Source: Anaerolineae bacterium (lineage in GTDB: Bacteria > Chloroflexota > Anaerolineae > Aggregatilineales > J027). Taken from it: 64,000 nucleotides of DNA. The stretch's first letter is position 1; every line of letters starts with the position of its first letter. The stretch is taken from the NCBI GenBank assembly GCA_019913005.1, contig JAIOHL010000258.1:1-64000 (forward strand), in the 5' to 3' direction. Shown here in pieces: positions 41,404 through 48,525 of the stretch. Both the position numbers and the translations under genes were made by a program. The notes below the pieces were generated by a model. The model was not told the DNA's origin. It saw only the letters and a program-made list of their open reading frames with translations, and did not search any database.

Positions 41404-42438
41404 ATGCAAGCATCAAATCCCGTTTTGAAACTTAAATCTGTGGCAATTACTGTGCTGGTGATGCTCGGTATTGCACTTTTGGCCTATGAACTGCCGGATA
41501 TTCTCGACAAAAAAGTGCTAAGTCCAGAGCAGCACCTCACCACCGTCATCTGGGTTGGCAGTGTTTATAGCCTGTTTGCGTTGGGCTATGCCCTAGTATT
41601 TAGTATCTTGGGTGTGTTGAATCTCTCCCATAGCGCGGTGTTTATGTGGGGTGGCTACATTGGGGTCATGTCGGTCATTCGCTACGATATACCCATTTAT
41701 TACACCTTGCCATTGGCGATGTTGGGTGGAGGGATTATCGGTGTTTTAGTAGATTTAATCGCTTTTGCCCCGCTCCGTCGGCGCAATGCCCCGCGTATCT
41801 CGCAGTTAATCAGCAGCCTCGGCGCGTCGGCGGTGTTGGTCAATCTGGCCCAACTCGAATTTGGCACATCCCCGGAGCGTTTTCCGCGTACCACGCTCAA
41901 AGAACTACCCTATGAAGCCACTGTCGCCCGTCCCTATACGATTGATTGGTTGGGGGCGGAGTTTCGGATTACCCCGCTGCAAGTCTCGATTGTGGTGATT
42001 GCGTTTGCCCTGATGTTTCTGCTGCAATATTTGGTGGCCCGCACCAAAACGGGTAAGGCCATGCGTGTCGTCGCCTTTAACCAAAAAGTGGCAGGCCTCT
42101 TGAGCATTAGTGTCGGCGGCATTTTCCGGCTGACCTTTTTCCTCGCAGGGGCATTGGCTGGGGCAGCAGGCGTGTTGTATGCGCTGGCCTATCCCTCCCT
42201 CACCCCCTTCACCGGGGATGAAATGGCCCTCAAGGGATTGACCGTGATTGTCTTAGGTGGCTTGGGGAGTATACGTGGGGCGGTTTTGGGCGGATTGTTG
42301 GTGGCCGCCTTTGAAGTCTACGCCACCGCGATTGGCTATAGCTGGCTCAAGGATGCCCTGCCGTTTGTCGCTTTATTTCTGATTTTGTTGTTTCGACCTC
42401 AAGGTCTCTTGGGCGAAGCAACGGTCAAACGCGCTTAG
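41404..42438 (+). CDS. livH: LivH-like branched-chain amino-acid ABC permease
   Basis: A 344-aa inner-membrane permease of the LivH group with about eight helices. Characteristic stretches are YSLFALGYALVFSILGVLNLSHSAVFMWGGY-like sequence in the first half and FTGDEMALKGLTVIVLGGLGSIRGAVLGG near the C-terminus, which contains the conserved Gly-rich loop. An extra hydrophobic N-terminal helix (residues 13-32) precedes the core. It is followed after 8 nt by the LivM-like gene and then by two ATPases, so the operon encodes a whole transporter. Confidence 0.92.
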   Translation: MQASNPVLKLKSVAITVLVMLGIALLAYELPDILDKKVLSPEQHLTTVIWVGSVYSLFALGYALVFSILGVLNLSHSAVFMWGGYIGVMSVIRYDIPIYYTLPLAMLGGGIIGVLVDLIAFAPLRRRNAPRISQLISSLGASAVLVNLAQLEFGTSPERFPRTTLKELPYEATVARPYTIDWLGAEFRITPLQVSIVVIAFALMFLLQYLVARTKTGKAMRVVAFNQKVAGLLSISVGGIFRLTFFLAGALAGAAGVLYALAYPSLTPFTGDEMALKGLTVIVLGGLGSIRGAVLGGLLVAAFEVYATAIGYSWLKDALPFVALFLILLFRPQGLLGEATVKRA

Positions 42439-42446
42439 GGGGGAAT

Positions 42447-43409
42447 ATGGGCTTTATTTCAGATACCCTCGCTTCGATTGGCCTCAACGAGTTTGTCATC
42501 ACCTTAATGTTTGTGAATGCGATTCTTGCGATGAGCATCTATCTAACGCTCTATGGCGGGATGTTTTCGCTGGCAAATGCGGGATTTATGGCAATCGGCT
42601 CGTATGTCTCGGTCATCTTGACGCAGAATCATGACTGGCCTTTTCTCCCGGCAATTTTGGCGGGCATGGTCGCGGCTGGATTAATCGCTATTCCCATTGG
42701 CCTGCCTGTATTGCGCTTACGTGATATTTATTTGGCGATTGCCACCATCGGCTTTGTTGAGATCACCCGCATTATGATTCTCAACTTTGACAAAATCATT
42801 GCCGAAGCCTATACCCGCCTGCACATGGAATCCGAACCGCCCAAAATCACCAATGGGCCGCTAGGTATCACCGGGATTCCAGTAGAGACGAAGTTGGAAT
42901 ATCTAGTCGTGACGGTCATCATTCTCAGTTACTTTATGATACGAATGCACCGTTCGCGTTTTGGCCGAGCACTGGCGGCTATCCGTCAAGATGAAAATGT
43001 GGCGGCTAGTCAGGGCATCAACGTGGTTTACTATAAAAATGCCGCATTCATTCTTGGGGCGATGATGGCTGGTTTGGGGGGTGGTTTTAGCGGACACCTT
43101 TCACGCATTATCCAACCGGGTAGTTATGGCTTCGGGACGGCAGTAGATATTCTGGCCTATTCCGTTTTGGGTGGAATCTCCAGTTGGTATGGCCCAATTC
43201 TCGGTGGATTGGCCCTCACAGCCCTTCCTGAAGTGCTGCGTCCCCTTAAAGAATATACTGGCCTCATCAATGGCGTGGTGCTGCTCATTTTTATCGCCTA
43301 TCTTCCCGGTGGCTTGGGTGATCCGGCCCTGTGGCGCAGCGTCCGTAGAAATATGAGTCGTATGGTTCATCTCATCAACAAAGGCAAGACCGCCGATGCT
43401 GGTGCTTAA
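42447..43409 (+). CDS. livM: LivM-like branched-chain amino-acid ABC permease
   Basis: A 320-aa permease with about eight to nine helices that pairs with the LivH-like protein. Family stretches include FSLANAGFMAIGSYVSVIL, LRLRDIYLAIATIGFVEITR and the ATPase-docking FGRALAAIRQDENVAASQGI. A GGGGG ribosome site lies just upstream of the ATG. Its last 14 nt overlap the LivG-like ATPase gene, implying coupled translation. Confidence 0.92.
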   Translation: MGFISDTLASIGLNEFVITLMFVNAILAMSIYLTLYGGMFSLANAGFMAIGSYVSVILTQNHDWPFLPAILAGMVAAGLIAIPIGLPVLRLRDIYLAIATIGFVEITRIMILNFDKIIAEAYTRLHMESEPPKITNGPLGITGIPVETKLEYLVVTVIILSYFMIRMHRSRFGRALAAIRQDENVAASQGINVVYYKNAAFILGAMMAGLGGGFSGHLSRIIQPGSYGFGTAVDILAYSVLGGISSWYGPILGGLALTALPEVLRPLKEYTGLINGVVLLIFIAYLPGGLGDPALWRSVRRNMSRMVHLINKGKTADAGA

Positions 43410-44157
43410 ACACATCTCTCGACAATTTGGCGGTTTGATGGCCCTACAAAATGTTGCCATGCACATCCCGGCGGGTCAAATTGTGGGCCTAATTGGGCCA
43501 AACGGCGCAGGTAAGACCACATTGATTAATTGCATGACGGGCCTCGATCATCCTACCGCTGGCGAAATCGAGTTTGGTGGTACGCCCATCCAAAAAAAAC
43601 CTGCCCACCGGATTACTGCGCTCGGCATGGCCCGCACCTATCAGAATATTCGCTTGTTTGGCGAAATGACCGTCCTCGAAAATTTGGTGGTCGCCCAGCA
43701 CGGTTTGGGGAAGGCTAACTTGATAGACTCGCTCATCCAGTCGCCCCGCCATCGCCGTGAAAATGAACGCCTGCGTGAAAATGGCCTACAGCTTTTGCGA
43801 CGTTTTCATCTCGAACAAAATGCCGAAGTGTTGGCCGGAAATTTGCCCTATGGCGATCAGCGGCGCTTGGAAATGGCCCGCGCGTTGGCGACTAATCCAA
43901 AGTTAATCTTGCTGGATGAACCCACCGCAGGCATGAACCCCGTCGAAACCGCCGAATTAGGAGAGCAGATTCTACGCATGAAAGCCGAGGGCAAAACGCT
44001 GATGGTAGTGGAACACGATATGTCGCTCATTGCCCAAGTTTGTGATGAAATCTACGTGCTGAATTTCGGGCAAATCATCGCACATGGCACCCATCAAGAA
44101 ATCAAAAATAATCCTGTGGTGGTTGAAGCCTATCTGGGTCAGGAGGAGGGGGAATGA
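43396..44157 (+). CDS. livG: LivG-like ABC ATP-binding protein
   Basis: A 253-aa ATPase of the branched-chain amino-acid transporter type. Walker A is GPNGAGKTTLINCMTG. After it comes the LivG-specific ARTYQNIRLFGEMTVLENL. The signature region LPYGDQRRLEMARALATNP uses YGDQ in place of LSGG, as is normal for LivG. Walker B is LILLDEPTAGMNP and the switch His is in VVEHDM. It overlaps its neighbours on both sides (14 nt with livM, 4 nt with livF), which fits a complex made in fixed ratio. Confidence 0.94.
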   Translation: MLVLKHISRQFGGLMALQNVAMHIPAGQIVGLIGPNGAGKTTLINCMTGLDHPTAGEIEFGGTPIQKKPAHRITALGMARTYQNIRLFGEMTVLENLVVAQHGLGKANLIDSLIQSPRHRRENERLRENGLQLLRRFHLEQNAEVLAGNLPYGDQRRLEMARALATNPKLILLDEPTAGMNPVETAELGEQILRMKAEGKTLMVVEHDMSLIAQVCDEIYVLNFGQIIAHGTHQEIKNNPVVVEAYLGQEEGE

Positions 44158-44864
44158 CCACACCACTCCTCGAGGTTAAAGAGTTAAATGTCAGTTATGG
44201 CGCGATTGTGGCCCTGCGCGGGATTTCGTTTAAGGTCGAGGCAGGACAGGTTGTCACCTTGATTGGGGCGAATGGAGCAGGTAAAAGCACAACCCTTAAC
44301 GCGCTAAGTGGGATTGTCAAACGTCGTTCCGGGCAAATTGGGTTTGATGGACAGGACATCAGTGGGATGCGCCCTGACCGAGTGAGTCGTTTGGGGCTTG
44401 TCCAAGTACCAGAGGGTCGTCAAATCATCGCGCCAATGACCGTCCTCGAAAATTTGCAGATGGGTGCCTATAAACGGCGTGACCGCGAGGTTCAACACGA
44501 CATCGAAGCTATTTTTGCCCGTTTCCCCCGTCTAAAAGAACGCCGCCGCCAAAAAGCCGGGTCGCTGAGTGGGGGCGAACAGCAAATGTTAGCCGTTGGG
44601 CGTGCGCTGATGATGCGTCCACGTTTGTTGATGCTAGATGAGCCGAGTATGGGACTTGCCCCGTTGTTGGTAAATGAGGTATTTCGCATTATTCAAGATA
44701 TTAAGGCGCATGGCACGACGATTTTGCTGGTGGAGCAAAATGCGCGTAAGGCCTTGAAGGTTGCGGATTATGCCTATGTTTTGGAGCGGGGCACAATTTC
44801 ACATCAAGGGCCAGCCGCCGAACTCCAAAATGACCCGCAGATTATTTCGGCGTACCTAGGCTAA
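44154..44864 (+). CDS. livF: LivF-like ABC ATP-binding protein
   Basis: A 236-aa second ATPase of the transporter and last gene of the operon. Walker A is GANGAGKSTTLNALSG, followed by the LivF-typical LVQVPEGRQIIAPMTVLENL, signature LSGGEQQMLAVGRALM, Walker B LLMLDEPSMGLAPLL and VEQNARKAL near the switch. Start ATG overlaps the LivG stop as ATGA. A tRNA-Cys gene with its own promoter follows 70 nt later. Confidence 0.94.
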   Translation: MTTPLLEVKELNVSYGAIVALRGISFKVEAGQVVTLIGANGAGKSTTLNALSGIVKRRSGQIGFDGQDISGMRPDRVSRLGLVQVPEGRQIIAPMTVLENLQMGAYKRRDREVQHDIEAIFARFPRLKERRRQKAGSLSGGEQQMLAVGRALMMRPRLLMLDEPSMGLAPLLVNEVFRIIQDIKAHGTTILLVEQNARKALKVADYAYVLERGTISHQGPAAELQNDPQIISAYLG

Positions 44865-44886
44865 CGCTTCTAATAGAAATTTTATC

Positions 44887-44915
44887 TGGACAGTTGAGCT
44901 ATTTTGGGCTATAGT
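44887..44915 (+). promoter_or_regulatory. tRNA-Cys promoter
   Basis: TGGACA at 44887-44892 and TATAGT at 44910-44915 are 17 nt apart and end 19 nt before the tRNA. The -35 is the same TGGACA seen at rpsT. Confidence 0.7.
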
Positions 44916-44934
44916 TTAGTTGTGTATGAGATAT

Positions 44935-45006
44935 GGCGACGTGGCCAAGTGGACAAGGCAAGGCTCTGCAAAAGCCTGATCATCGGTTCGATTCCGATCG
45001 TCGCCT
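44935..45006 (+). tRNA. tRNA-Cys (anticodon GCA)
   Basis: A 72-nt cloverleaf with acceptor GGCGACG/CGTCGCC, anticodon arm AGGCT-CTGCAAA-AGCCT with anticodon GCA, T loop TTCGATT and discriminator U, the base expected for Cys. The 3' CCA is not encoded. Confidence 0.96.
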
Positions 45007-45016
45007 CAGCTGCAAG

Positions 45017-45060
45017 ACAAGCCTACTAATCGTGTTTGTCCGATAGTGGGCTTGTTTTGT
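45017..45060 (+). terminator. Terminator after tRNA-Cys
   Basis: ACAAGCCTACTA (45017-45028) pairs with TAGTGGGCTTGT (45044-45055), a 12-bp stem with one G-U pair, followed by TTTGT. Confidence 0.75.
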
Positions 45061-45261
45061 ATTGGAGTTATAACCAGAGATGATAGGCAGCCAAATCGGT
45101 TTGCTTCGTTTTGGCATGTCGTATTACCGCTTTTGCCTATTACGATTTCCCCGTCATCTCCTCAGATTTTGCGTTTGTTTTCTGTTTGGCTTCAATACCA
45201 TTTTCAAAATGGTTTGCTGGTGACTATCATATACGTAATGTAAAAAAGGAAATTGCGTTTT
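45061..45261. other. Region before RNase J, no gene seen
   Basis: About 200 bp between the tRNA-Cys terminator and the RNase J start. Short frames here have no ribosome sites or recognisable products. A 17-bp palindrome at 45197-45213 is the only clear structure. The ribosome site AAGGA is at 45246-45250. Confidence 0.6.
45197..45213. promoter_or_regulatory. 17-bp perfect palindrome, possible operator
   Basis: ACCATTTT and AAAATGGT flank a single central C at 45205. The arms are too close for a stable RNA hairpin, which favours a site for a dimeric DNA-binding protein about 50 nt before RNase J. Confidence 0.4.
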
Positions 45262-46911
45262 ATGGCAAATATTCAAAAACTGCGGGTCATCCCATTGGGT
45301 GGACTCGGCGAAGTCGGCAAAAACATGACGGCCTTCGAGTATAACAATGAGGTCATTATTGTAGATGCCGGACTTATGTTCCCCGAAAACGACATGCTCG
45401 GCATTGACTATATCATCCCCGATTTCAACTATCTCATTCAGAATCGTGACCGCCTCAAAATTCACGCCTTGCTGCTGACACATGGGCATGAAGATCATAT
45501 TGGCGCGATCACCCACATTTTGCAAAAGATTCCTGTGCCCGTATATGGCACACCGCTGACGTGTGGTTTGGCGGGCATCAAACTCAAAAACGGGGGTATG
45601 AAAGACCACCCTATGCACGTCTTTAAGGCGGGTGAAACGCTGCAATTTGGCGTGTTTAAGGTCGAATCATTCCATGTCAGCCACAGCATCCCGGATTGCG
45701 TCGGCTTCGGCATCGAAACTCCGGTGGGTATGGTGGTGCATTCTGGCGACTATAAATTTGACCAAACGCCTGTAGACGGCTGGCCTACCGATTTCGCAAA
45801 AATGGCGCTACTTTCCGAAAAAGGCGTGTTGGCGCTCTTTGCCGACAGCACCAATTCGGAGCGTCCCGGTTGGACACCTTCCGAGAGCGTGATTGACGCC
45901 GCGTTTGACAGCGTTTTCCGTGAGGCGCGTGGTCGCATTATTGTAGCGACGTTTGCATCGCTCATTTCGCGTGTGCAGCAGGTGGCGACGGTAGCCGAAT
46001 TCTATGGACGCAAAATTGCCATCGCGGGTCATTCGATGACGGAGAATGTCAAAATCGCCCGTCGCTTGGGGTATCTGCAAATTGCGGATGAGCAGTTGAT
46101 CTCAATTGAAGAGAGTATGAAGCTACCACCCGAAGAAGTGGTAATTATGGCGACAGGCGCACAAGGTGAACCTACCGCCGTATTGAGTAGGTTGGCTTTT
46201 GGCAATCATCGCCAACTCGAAATAGTGCCGGGAGATACCGTTGTGATGTCGGCCCATCCCATCCCCGGCAACGAAGAAGTCGTATCACGTACCATGAATA
46301 AACTGCTGCAAAAAGGGGCGCATGTCATTTATGATCCCAAAGCGCAGGTGCATGTTTCTGGTCACGCCAGCCAAGAAGAAATGAAGTTGCTGATTAACCT
46401 GCTGCGTCCACGTTTCTTTGTGCCCATTCATGGGGAACTGCGTCAACTGCACGCCCATGCCGATATTGCCTACAGCCTCGGCATTCCAGCGGACAATATC
46501 GCCGTCGTGGAAAATGGCACGATTTTGGAGTTTACCAAGACTGAAATGAGCATTGGTGATCGCTACCCCGGCGGCTATATTTTTGTGGATGGGGCAGGTG
46601 TTGGTGATATTGGCCCGGCTGTAATGCGGGACCGCGAGGCGCTGGGGCAAGATGGCTTTGTGATGGTCACTGCACTGGTCAACAACCGCACAGGCGAGGT
46701 CATCAACGGCCCGGATATTACGTCACGCGGTTTTGTGTTCATGCAAGATTCCGATGAACTCTTTAATGGCGTGCGTGGATTGGTACGCCAACTGACCCGC
46801 GAATATAAGAATGGCAATCGTGAACAGGTCATTCAAGAAGCGGTGAAAAAACATCTGTATACCGAAACCAAACGCCGCCCGATGGTGTTTACTCAGATAT
46901 ACAACGTGTAA
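45262..46911 (+). CDS. rnj: Ribonuclease J
   Basis: A 549-aa metallo-beta-lactamase-fold RNase with endo- and 5'-exonuclease activity, a main mRNA-decay and rRNA-maturation enzyme in bacteria that lack RNase E. The zinc motif is THGHEDHIGA; further His/Asp ligands are in HVSHSIPD and the HSGDYKFD segment. The beta-CASP part has ADSTNSERPG and ATGAQGEP, and SGHASQEEM plus FVPIHGELRQL follow. The C-terminal domain (about 450-549) is present. ATG at 45262 is chosen for its AAGGA at a good distance; TTG at 45253 would be too close to it. Confidence 0.96.
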   Translation: MANIQKLRVIPLGGLGEVGKNMTAFEYNNEVIIVDAGLMFPENDMLGIDYIIPDFNYLIQNRDRLKIHALLLTHGHEDHIGAITHILQKIPVPVYGTPLTCGLAGIKLKNGGMKDHPMHVFKAGETLQFGVFKVESFHVSHSIPDCVGFGIETPVGMVVHSGDYKFDQTPVDGWPTDFAKMALLSEKGVLALFADSTNSERPGWTPSESVIDAAFDSVFREARGRIIVATFASLISRVQQVATVAEFYGRKIAIAGHSMTENVKIARRLGYLQIADEQLISIEESMKLPPEEVVIMATGAQGEPTAVLSRLAFGNHRQLEIVPGDTVVMSAHPIPGNEEVVSRTMNKLLQKGAHVIYDPKAQVHVSGHASQEEMKLLINLLRPRFFVPIHGELRQLHAHADIAYSLGIPADNIAVVENGTILEFTKTEMSIGDRYPGGYIFVDGAGVGDIGPAVMRDREALGQDGFVMVTALVNNRTGEVINGPDITSRGFVFMQDSDELFNGVRGLVRQLTREYKNGNREQVIQEAVKKHLYTETKRRPMVFTQIYNV

Positions 46912-46952
46912 CACGAAATTTGCCCGTACCCATCCTTTCAATTAATAATTGG

Positions 46953-46982
46953 GGGCGGTTTTTTGATAGCCGCCCTCATTTT
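46953..46982 (+). terminator. Probable terminator after RNase J
   Basis: GGGCGG (46953-46958) pairs with CCGCCC (46970-46975), followed by TCATTTTATATTT. The T tract is interrupted, so strength is uncertain. Confidence 0.5.
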
Positions 46983-47008
46983 ATATTTACTCATCAAAAG
47001 GCTAAAAA

Positions 47009-47872
47009 ATGCGCTATACCTTAATTGGCTATTTCACCAAAGATATTGCCCCAAATGTGCCGGAAGGTTATGTCTGGGGGGGTACAGTTACCTACAGTGG
47101 GCTTGTCGCTGCGGAATTGGGCGTGGATGTCACCGTGCTGACCATCGGCGAACCCCATCCCTCTCCAGCTGATCTTGACCCGCGTGTGAAATGGCATATC
47201 CATCCAACAGCCCAAACCACCACTTTTGATAATCAATATGACAAAGTGACCGGCAAGCGCCATCAATTGATGCCTGCCCGCGCCGGGGATATTCCGGTTG
47301 AGATGGTGCAAAAATTAGACCCGACCCAAGATATTGTGCATCTTGCCCCGCTAGGCAATGAAGTCAGCCCCGAAATCGCGGCCCAGTTCCTAAATGCGTG
47401 GGTGGTGGCAACACCGCAGGGGTGGATGCGCCAAGTGGATGAAAATTACCACGTCCACAAGGTCGCATGGCATGATGCTGATAAGATGCTGCCCTATCTG
47501 AAAGCCCTCTGTCTCAGTGAAGAGGATATTCACGGCGATATTGATACCGTGCGTTTATGGGCAGCAGCAGGCCCAACCGTCTTATATACACGCGGGCCGC
47601 AGGGGGCGATTTTGATGCACGGCGGACAGGAAATTTCCATCAAAGCGGCTCCGGCAGAAGTATCTGACCCAACAGGCGCGGGCGATGTCATCGCGGTGGC
47701 CTTTTTTGTCCGCTATTACGAGACAGGCGATCCGATTGAGGCGGCGATTTTTGGCACAGTGGCGGCGTCCATTATTATTGAGCATCAAGGGGTAAGCCAT
47801 CTGCCCAGTTATGCCGAAATCGAAGCACGCCGCCAGCACTGGTCGCGTGAGGATGCGCTTGGTCTAAAATAA
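47009..47872 (+). CDS. PfkB-family carbohydrate or nucleoside kinase
   Basis: A 287-aa ribokinase-fold kinase. The family's C-terminal signature DPTGAGD is present at about residues 220-226, where Asp is the catalytic base and GAGD forms the anion hole. The N-terminal glycine pair region (WGGTVTYSGLVAAELG) fits substrate binding. The middle is more divergent than in ribokinase or fructokinase, so the sugar or nucleoside cannot be named. ATG at 47009 lies near the end of an AAAAGG ribosome-site-like stretch. Confidence 0.85.
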   Translation: MRYTLIGYFTKDIAPNVPEGYVWGGTVTYSGLVAAELGVDVTVLTIGEPHPSPADLDPRVKWHIHPTAQTTTFDNQYDKVTGKRHQLMPARAGDIPVEMVQKLDPTQDIVHLAPLGNEVSPEIAAQFLNAWVVATPQGWMRQVDENYHVHKVAWHDADKMLPYLKALCLSEEDIHGDIDTVRLWAAAGPTVLYTRGPQGAILMHGGQEISIKAAPAEVSDPTGAGDVIAVAFFVRYYETGDPIEAAIFGTVAASIIIEHQGVSHLPSYAEIEARRQHWSREDALGLK

Positions 47873-47939
47873 GTTTTTCGCGTACAGGGCAACATTTGAT
47901 GTTCAAAAATGGTAATTTCCTAAACAGGAGAGTTATTTT

Positions 47940-48461
47940 ATGCTACATCCGGTAGATTGGTTTAGCCGACCCTTTGATTTCAACTTACCTTTGTGGATGT
48001 ACCCCAACATCATCGAGCGCCTGCGGGGAACACCAGCGCGTTTGGAAACCCGTGTAGCCGGACTTCCTAAAAATACTTTGACACGACGTTTAGGGGATCG
48101 CTGGTCAATTCAAGAAAACGCTGGGCACCTGCTTGACTTGGAGGAATTGTGGCTAGGGCGGGTGGAGGACTTTGAGCAAAAATTACCGAGATTACGTGCG
48201 GCTGACCTTGATAATCGCAAAACCTATGAGGCCGATCATAATGCGCAAAATCTCCCAACAATTTTGGCTAATTTTCGGGCACAGCGCCTCCAATTGGTAC
48301 AGCGTTTAGAGAACGCCAATGAGGATTTTGTGAAACAATCCGCCCTCCATCCCCGCCTTGACGCGTCCATGCGGCTAATTGACCACGCCTATTTTGTCGC
48401 CGAACACGACGACCACCATCTAGCCGAGATTACGGCCCTCATCAAAATATTCATGCCTTAA
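47940..48461 (+). CDS. DinB-like four-helix metal-binding protein
   Basis: A 173-aa protein of the DinB/YfiT superfamily. The metal ligands are visible as three histidines in the expected helices: GHLLDLEELWLGR at about residues 61-73, and HDDHHLAEI near the C-terminus. Related proteins are thiol-dependent S-transferases (bacillithiol, mycothiol) or damage-induced proteins of unknown activity. A GGAG ribosome site precedes the ATG by about 9 nt. Cofactor and substrate are unknown. Confidence 0.8.
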   Translation: MLHPVDWFSRPFDFNLPLWMYPNIIERLRGTPARLETRVAGLPKNTLTRRLGDRWSIQENAGHLLDLEELWLGRVEDFEQKLPRLRAADLDNRKTYEADHNAQNLPTILANFRAQRLQLVQRLENANEDFVKQSALHPRLDASMRLIDHAYFVAEHDDHHLAEITALIKIFMP

Positions 48462-48465
48462 GGAA

Positions 48466-48503
48466 AATAAAAATCGGCATGATATAGGTCTCATCATGCC
48501 GAT
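48466..48503 (-). terminator. Terminator of the stand-alone FtsX permease gene
   Basis: ATCGGCATGAT (minus strand, 48503-48493) pairs with ATCATGCCGAT (48483-48473), an 11-bp stem, followed on the minus strand by TTTTTATTTT. On the plus strand no T run follows. Confidence 0.75.
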
Positions 48504-48525
48504 CAAAGTACCGAGAGTGTCCGGT

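Noticed and set aside
45046-45344. Short plus-strand frames between tRNA-Cys and RNase J
   Set aside because: No ribosome sites, composition unlike neighbours, and one overlaps the RNase J gene in another frame.
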